A DNA stretch of 56,936 nt, from positions 1 through 56,936 of the forward strand of contig JBAXWR010000013.1 of the NCBI GenBank assembly GCA_037128295.1. Reading direction: 5' to 3'. Under the pieces are notes generated by a model. The model saw nothing but the letters and a program-made list of their open reading frames with translations. It did not search any database and was not told where the DNA came from. Of the stretch, positions 53,358 through 56,936 are shown piece by piece; the first letter of the stretch is position 1, and every line of letters begins with the position of its first letter. Origin of the DNA: JAAFHB01 sp037128295. Its GTDB lineage: Bacteria; Bacteroidota; Bacteroidia; Bacteroidales; Prolixibacteraceae. The position numbers and the translations under genes are program-made.

Positions 53358-53981
53358 TTAGCATCCTCCACCAGAAGCTGCTTTAGGTGCTTTCCGGACA
53401 ACCGGAACACTCTCTTTGGCAACTACGGTAGCAGGGGAATTGTTTGTCTCTCCCGCGCCTGTGAAATATTGCTTTGCTGCTTTTCGGAAGCTCAAAAGGT
53501 CTAGGTCGGTCGATGATGGTGTCCCTGAAATTGGCTTCTCTTTGATGAAAGTCGTAAACCATTCGTTCATCCCCCCTTTCAGAATGTAAACCCTTGTCGT
53601 TGCATTTCGTGAACAAAGCAACCATGCTTTTTCTGAAACAAGATCAGAATTGGCAATCAGAACTTTGTCCTTTCCGGGCTGATTGAATTTCTCAAGCGTT
53701 GAACCGGCAAGCAATGAATCGACGGGGAGATTGATTGATCCCTGCAATGAAAAAGTCTTGAACTGGTCGGTAGGGCGAAGGTCGATCAACATCAAGGTGG
53801 GGTCGTTTTCGATGATCCTGTGCGTCACCTGATCGACAGAGAGATAGCGTGATTTTTCTGCAATGGCGGACAAAAGCACCTTGGGCGGATTCTCTTTCAA
53901 ATCATTTTTCTTGGGAAGGATGACTAACCCTAAGGCCATAACAATCAGCAAAGTAGATAAAAAAATATTTTTGCGTTCCAT
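53358..53981 (-). CDS. Membrane-anchored rhodanese-fold protein with C-terminal GGGC tail (B)
   Basis: 207 residues. A transmembrane or signal-anchor helix (about 5-22) precedes a rhodanese-like domain (about 45-150; LMLIDLRPTDQFKTFSLQGS, TTRVYILKGGMNEW). The active-site loop reads VLIANSDLVSEKAW, with Asn or Ser where the catalytic Cys should be. The only other Cys is in LLCSRN. The tail ends RKAPKAASGGGC, matching its neighbour's end although the linkers differ. Lies between the YeeE/YedE genes (about 205 bases upstream) and paralogue A. Conservation of the terminal GGGC in two otherwise diverged paralogues argues that the tail is functional. Confidence 0.8.
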   Translation of the reverse strand: MERKNIFLSTLLIVMALGLVILPKKNDLKENPPKVLLSAIAEKSRYLSVDQVTHRIIENDPTLMLIDLRPTDQFKTFSLQGSINLPVDSLLAGSTLEKFNQPGKDKVLIANSDLVSEKAWLLCSRNATTRVYILKGGMNEWFTTFIKEKPISGTPSSTDLDLLSFRKAAKQYFTGAGETNNSPATVVAKESVPVVRKAPKAASGGGC

Positions 53982-54044
53982 TTTGAAAGTATTCTAAATA
54001 TAACAATGTTTAGTGGGTAAAGAGTATGTCCCCAAAGGTCTTTT

Positions 54045-54150
54045 TAACGCAAAGGTCGCTAAGGTTTCGCAAAGATCGCAAAGTTAATTCGATGTAATTA
54101 ATTCTTTGCGACCCTTGCGATTTTACCTTTGCGAACCTTGCGGTAATTAT
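54045..54150. repeat. Long imperfect inverted repeat of CGCAAAG units
   Basis: The left arm (54045-54089) contains CGCAAAGGTCGCTAAGG and CGCAAAGATCGCAAAG. The right arm (54101-54150) contains CTTTGCGACCCTTGCG and CCTTTGCGAACCTTGCGG, the rough reverse complement. The arms of about 45 bases could fold over a short loop. It lies between the transporter genes and the rhodanese genes and may be a dispersed repeat that also weakens read-through. Confidence 0.65.
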
Positions 54151-54186
54151 TAAAGACATCATGGACATCTTAGGGGGTGAAATATG

Positions 54187-54780
54187 TTAATACTCCACCT
54201 TCCTTACCTTCTTCTCCACCCACGATGCGCCAAAGAACATCCCGATTGCGGCAAGGACGAGGATAAACGTAAACAGTTCAGGAGAAATACCAAAGACAGT
54301 ATTGATCATTGGAGCACCCTGTGAACCACTATAATACAATTTCTCGAACCATGGGAAGGATTCCGAAAACAGGTAAACGCCGATGAACATACCCCCAAAG
54401 AAAGCAAGTCCATCCAGTTTTCCAACAGCCGCAGCACAAATGCTCGTTCCCGGACAAAAGCCACCCATCGAAAAGCCAACACCCATAATGATCCCGCCTA
54501 CTATGGCAGAAGCCAGAAACAAAGGTTGAATGTAGAGGGTCGAGAAATCGACGAGTCCCATATAGTTAAGGTAAAGCAAGCCCATTGAGGCAACAATAGC
54601 CGCAGTAAAGAATACCTTCACAACGACGAAATCGTAGCCAAAAAAGGTGCCGATGATCTTGCGGGAGGAAGAAAAGCCGGAAGCTTCGAGCGCAAAACCA
54701 AACCCCATTCCCAAAACAACTGCAAATACATTGTCCCAGGCAGGGGAAATTATTCCTGATGAGATGATAGATCCGATCAT
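54187..54780 (-). CDS. YeeE/YedE family sulfur transporter, second half
   Basis: 197 residues with about five to six membrane helices. The family signature GGFCPGTSIC (C109, C115) lies in the middle; these Cys residues in YeeE/TsuA proteins pass thiosulfate or related sulfur through the membrane. A charged C-terminal end (KKVRKVEY) is cytoplasmic. The usual full-length transporter is about 350 residues with two such halves; here this half and the next gene (12 bases upstream) are separate chains. Part of the sulfur operon. Confidence 0.9.
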   Translation of the reverse strand: MIGSIISSGIISPAWDNVFAVVLGMGFGFALEASGFSSSRKIIGTFFGYDFVVVKVFFTAAIVASMGLLYLNYMGLVDFSTLYIQPLFLASAIVGGIIMGVGFSMGGFCPGTSICAAAVGKLDGLAFFGGMFIGVYLFSESFPWFEKLYYSGSQGAPMINTVFGISPELFTFILVLAAIGMFFGASWVEKKVRKVEY

Positions 54781-54792
54781 AATTTTAAAAGT

Positions 54793-55320
54793 TTAAATCC
54801 AGTTTTTACGAAATACCCATGCGGCAATAAAAGCCGTTCCGAAAATGGCGATCATGGTAATGTAACCTCCCAGTGATAAAACCGCCATACCGCTTAGTGC
54901 GGCACCGCTTGTACAACCACGGGCCAATTGAGAACCAAATCCAAAGACCAACCCACCCAATAGGGCAAAAACCAACCTGCGCCGATTTGTAATTTTGGGT
55001 GAGTGTTCCACCTTAAATTTCAAACGGTTAAAAAGGAGGCCCGAAAGGAATGCCCCTGCCAGAACTCCAATCACCTCATAGACAAGCCAGTTGCCCATTG
55101 GATTTTTGTCTTCACCTGCAAACTGTGAATAGTAAGCCGATTTTGCCACATGTTCGGGGGCAATCACATTTACTGTGGCAGCAACTGTGTTTTTGACTGC
55201 ACCGCTAGCTCCCAAACCGCGTCCCGAAATGTAAAACGCCAGCAACAGCACCGTCCCCAAAATCACCCCACCCAGATAAGGATTGAGGTAAGTCGTTCCG
55301 TCTTTATTTATTTTTTCCAT
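54793..55320 (-). CDS. YeeE/YedE family sulfur transporter, first half
   Basis: 175 residues with about four membrane helices. The motif SQLARGCTSGAALSGMAVLS carries the conserved C136 of the first YeeE half-site. The body contains a soluble loop (about 55-75, AYYSQFAGEDKNPMG) between helices, as in paired YeeE/YedE proteins. Together with the next gene (12 bases downstream) it should form the complete two-part sulfur-compound permease. It follows the NrfD-type gene after a 199-base gap of repeats. Confidence 0.9.
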   Translation of the reverse strand: MEKINKDGTTYLNPYLGGVILGTVLLLAFYISGRGLGASGAVKNTVAATVNVIAPEHVAKSAYYSQFAGEDKNPMGNWLVYEVIGVLAGAFLSGLLFNRLKFKVEHSPKITNRRRLVFALLGGLVFGFGSQLARGCTSGAALSGMAVLSLGGYITMIAIFGTAFIAAWVFRKNWI

Positions 55321-55324
55321 GCTA

Positions 55325-55510
55325 TATTTCTATCTATTTCAATATTTCCTATTTCTAGCTATTTTCCAATTTCTATTTTCCAATTTCCAATTTCTATTTT
55401 CCAATTTCCAATTTCTAATTTCTAATTTCTAATTTCTAATTTCTAATTTCCAATTTTTATTTTCCAATTTCCAATTTCCAAATATTTCTACTTTATTTCT
55501 ATTTATCTCC
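55325..55510. repeat. AATTTCn/TATTTCn low-complexity array
   Basis: The gap between the NrfD-type gene and the transporter is almost wholly repeats. First come TATTTCT-ATC-TATTTCA-A-TATTTCC units in about 10-base register, then 7-base units AATTTCT and AATTTCC, with five consecutive copies of AATTTCT or its shift around 55412-55450, then TATTTCT units again. The same TATTTCn family occurs at 42572-42637 and 43911-44004. No terminator or promoter could be picked out. Confidence 0.85.
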
Positions 55511-55519
55511 CCTATTTCC

Positions 55520-56467
55520 CTAATAAAGATATCTGGTAATTTGTCCTGCTTCAACTATCAAAAACCTAAAAATCAATCCACCCAGCAGGATTAAAATGGC
55601 CGGTATCACAATTGGAACTTTAACGCCCCTCAATTCAAGAATTTCAAGGAATGCAGGGAAGATTAACCCAAGCAACACGACAAAGGTAAAAAATGGCGCG
55701 GTGAAACTTCCGCCAAGGAAAAGGTTGGCAGCATTGATCTGAGCTTCCGATCCTGCCTTGAATCCCATAAACAAATGGACAATAAAGAACAACTCGATCA
55801 AAATGAGGAGGATATCAATGCGCCCCATAATTTTTCGCTCCTTATGGTCTTTACTGATCAACAGGATAACCGCCGCACCCGTTGACATCCCGGAAACCAG
55901 GAACAGTGGCCCCAGGATTGCCGTGTTCCACAATGGCCTGGCATTGAATGCAGATAGTAAAATGCCGGTGTAAATACCAAGGATCACTGCATAAACGGCC
56001 ATTGGCCAGGCAATGAGCAACCGGTTTTTGATGACCCAAGATTCAAAGGTATTGAGAAATTGAAATTTCCAGTCCCAGTTTGGGAACAACTCCTTCACGT
56101 AACTTGCTGCCCAGATAATGGAGATGGGTGTCATGATCATCAAAACCCATGCTCCCCAACCCATCGGCGACTCCAGGCGGATCGTTGTGTAAAGCTGCCA
56201 GAAGTAGAGCTTGTGTTTAAGGTCCAGAAACAACAGGAACAAACCGAGCATCAGGGCAAATGGGACCAGCATCGGAGCAACCTTTACCGTTGCCGACATC
56301 TTATGCTCTTTTCCCATGATCGTAAACACACCTGCAAAAAACAGGAGTCCTGCAGCCAATCCGCCAAGGAACAGGTAACTGGGTATCTGCCAGTGCCAGA
56401 TGTTCAGATAGGGATCTATATTTGGGATATTTCGTCCGCTTACAAATAGTTCTTCTCTCATTTTCAA
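55520..56467 (-). CDS. NrfD/PsrC-type polysulfide reductase membrane subunit
   Basis: 315 residues with about eight to nine transmembrane helices (e.g. WHWQIPSYLFLGGLAAGLLF, LLVPFALMLGLFLLFLDLKH). The segments SPMGWGAWVLMIMTPISIIW and TAILGPLFLVSGMSTGAAVI are typical of NrfD/PsrC. NrfD proteins exchange quinone and electrons with a neighbouring four-cluster ferredoxin subunit; the pair usually joins a molybdopterin or other catalytic subunit, which would lie to the right of the window. Starts 14 bases after the FeS subunit. A role in sulfur-compound reduction or oxidation is inferred from the transporter and rhodanese genes downstream. Confidence 0.93.
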   Translation of the reverse strand: MKMREELFVSGRNIPNIDPYLNIWHWQIPSYLFLGGLAAGLLFFAGVFTIMGKEHKMSATVKVAPMLVPFALMLGLFLLFLDLKHKLYFWQLYTTIRLESPMGWGAWVLMIMTPISIIWAASYVKELFPNWDWKFQFLNTFESWVIKNRLLIAWPMAVYAVILGIYTGILLSAFNARPLWNTAILGPLFLVSGMSTGAAVILLISKDHKERKIMGRIDILLILIELFFIVHLFMGFKAGSEAQINAANLFLGGSFTAPFFTFVVLLGLIFPAFLEILELRGVKVPIVIPAILILLGGLIFRFLIVEAGQITRYLY

Positions 56468-56481
56468 TATTTTTCAGTGGA

Positions 56482-56936
56482 TTAAAGAAGGTAAAAAATC
56501 TGTGGTTGGGTACCAGCCTCCGGAGCTAGCGACTTGTGTTTCCTGTTTTTGAGGACATTGACGATCTTACTGTTCGGATCGCTGAGGTCACCAAATGACA
56601 TACATTTTGTAGGACAAACACTTACACAAGCAGGATCCGATCCCTGCCTGACACGGTGAATGCAGAAGGTGCACTTGTCAACATAACCATCAGGATGCGA
56701 ATACCGTGCATCGTAGGGACATGATTCAATACAAGCCCCGCAACCAATACACTTGTTGTGGTTGACCACAACAATTCCCCCATCCTCAAAATGGCTTGCT
56801 CCTGTGGGACAGCACCTGACACATGGGGAGTTGTTGCAATGATTGCAACGCTCCGAACGAAGCTCGATGCTCACATTTGGATAGGTACCATCCACGACTT
56901 CCACCACCCAATCGCGGCAGAAGCCAACAGGCACAT
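56482..56936 (-). CDS. Four-cluster ferredoxin-type FeS subunit (NrfC/PsrB-like), 5' end beyond window
   Basis: At least 150 residues are visible; the frame is open at the right edge and the Met at 56934 is probably internal. Cysteine clusters: CNHCNNSPCVRCCPTGA, CIGCGACIESCPYDA and CTFC...DPACVSVCPTKC, the pattern of PsrB/NrfC/DmsB subunits, of which the first N-terminal Cys motif and any Tat signal are off the window. It transfers electrons between the NrfD-type membrane protein and a catalytic subunit. First visible gene of the sulfur operon; NrfD starts 14 bases after its stop. Confidence 0.9.
   Translation of the reverse strand, partial: VPVGFCRDWVVEVVDGTYPNVSIELRSERCNHCNNSPCVRCCPTGASHFEDGGIVVVNHNKCIGCGACIESCPYDARYSHPDGYVDKCTFCIHRVRQGSDPACVSVCPTKCMSFGDLSDPNSKIVNVLKNRKHKSLAPEAGTQPQIFYLL

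Overview
The window is chromosomal DNA of a Bacteroidota bacterium, probably a free-living Bacteroidales/Marinilabiliales-type lineage (class and order are inference). Evidence: type IX secretion (Por) C-terminal tails, Bacteroidota-style -7 boxes (TAnnTTTG), no usual Shine-Dalgarno sites, TPR-HTH regulators, an order DUF6089-uppS-bamA-ompH-ompH-murI, and a thrA / phosphoglycerate-mutase-like / thrC operon.

Layout. 1-8215 (minus): two very large repeat-built secreted proteins (FG-GAP-like/IPT, cut by the left edge; GLUG/T9SS) around a membrane-bound TPR-HTH regulator. 8445-12263 (minus): single-chain type IIG restriction-modification enzyme. 12423-15547: 7TM-DISM/PAS histidine kinase and its response regulator. 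15700-24566: core genes (clpS, a TPR-SPOR protein, bcp, recA, threonine operon). 24714-29039: secreted glycosidase-like protein and an S9 peptidase lipoprotein. 29103-31266: a two-gene Septu (PtuA ATPase + PtuB HNH) defence system between housekeeping genes. 31339-42573: malQ, hydrolase, pdxJ, CBS protein, nadK, then the envelope cluster DUF6089-uppS-bamA-ompH-ompH-murI. 42626-45320: secreted CE15-type esterase and BNR-repeat protein, probably acting together on plant-type polysaccharide.

45321-52714 is an AT-rich accessory island: a broken RhuM gene, two tandem LRR-Roc-COR (ROCO) GTPase genes (the second frameshifted), small unknown ORFs and several palindromic or tandem repeat elements. 52715-56936 (minus) is a sulfur/redox operon reading ferredoxin-like FeS subunit, NrfD-type membrane subunit, a YeeE/YedE transporter split in two genes, and two membrane-anchored rhodanese-fold proteins. 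Both rhodaneses lack the catalytic cysteine but end in Gly-Gly-Gly-Cys, a layout reminiscent of the SoxY swinging arm. I regard this as the most promising undescribed system here.

A second theme is the intergenic DNA: low-complexity repeats with 7-base (GCCAGYY, GCATGGA, TTCTCCn, AATTTCn) or 10-base (TATTTCnnnn) periodicity fill many gaps. One family has become the coding sequence of a signal peptide (43911-44004), and inverted copies of such repeats flank two secreted-protein genes. No tRNA, rRNA, CRISPR array, prophage or complete insertion sequence was seen.
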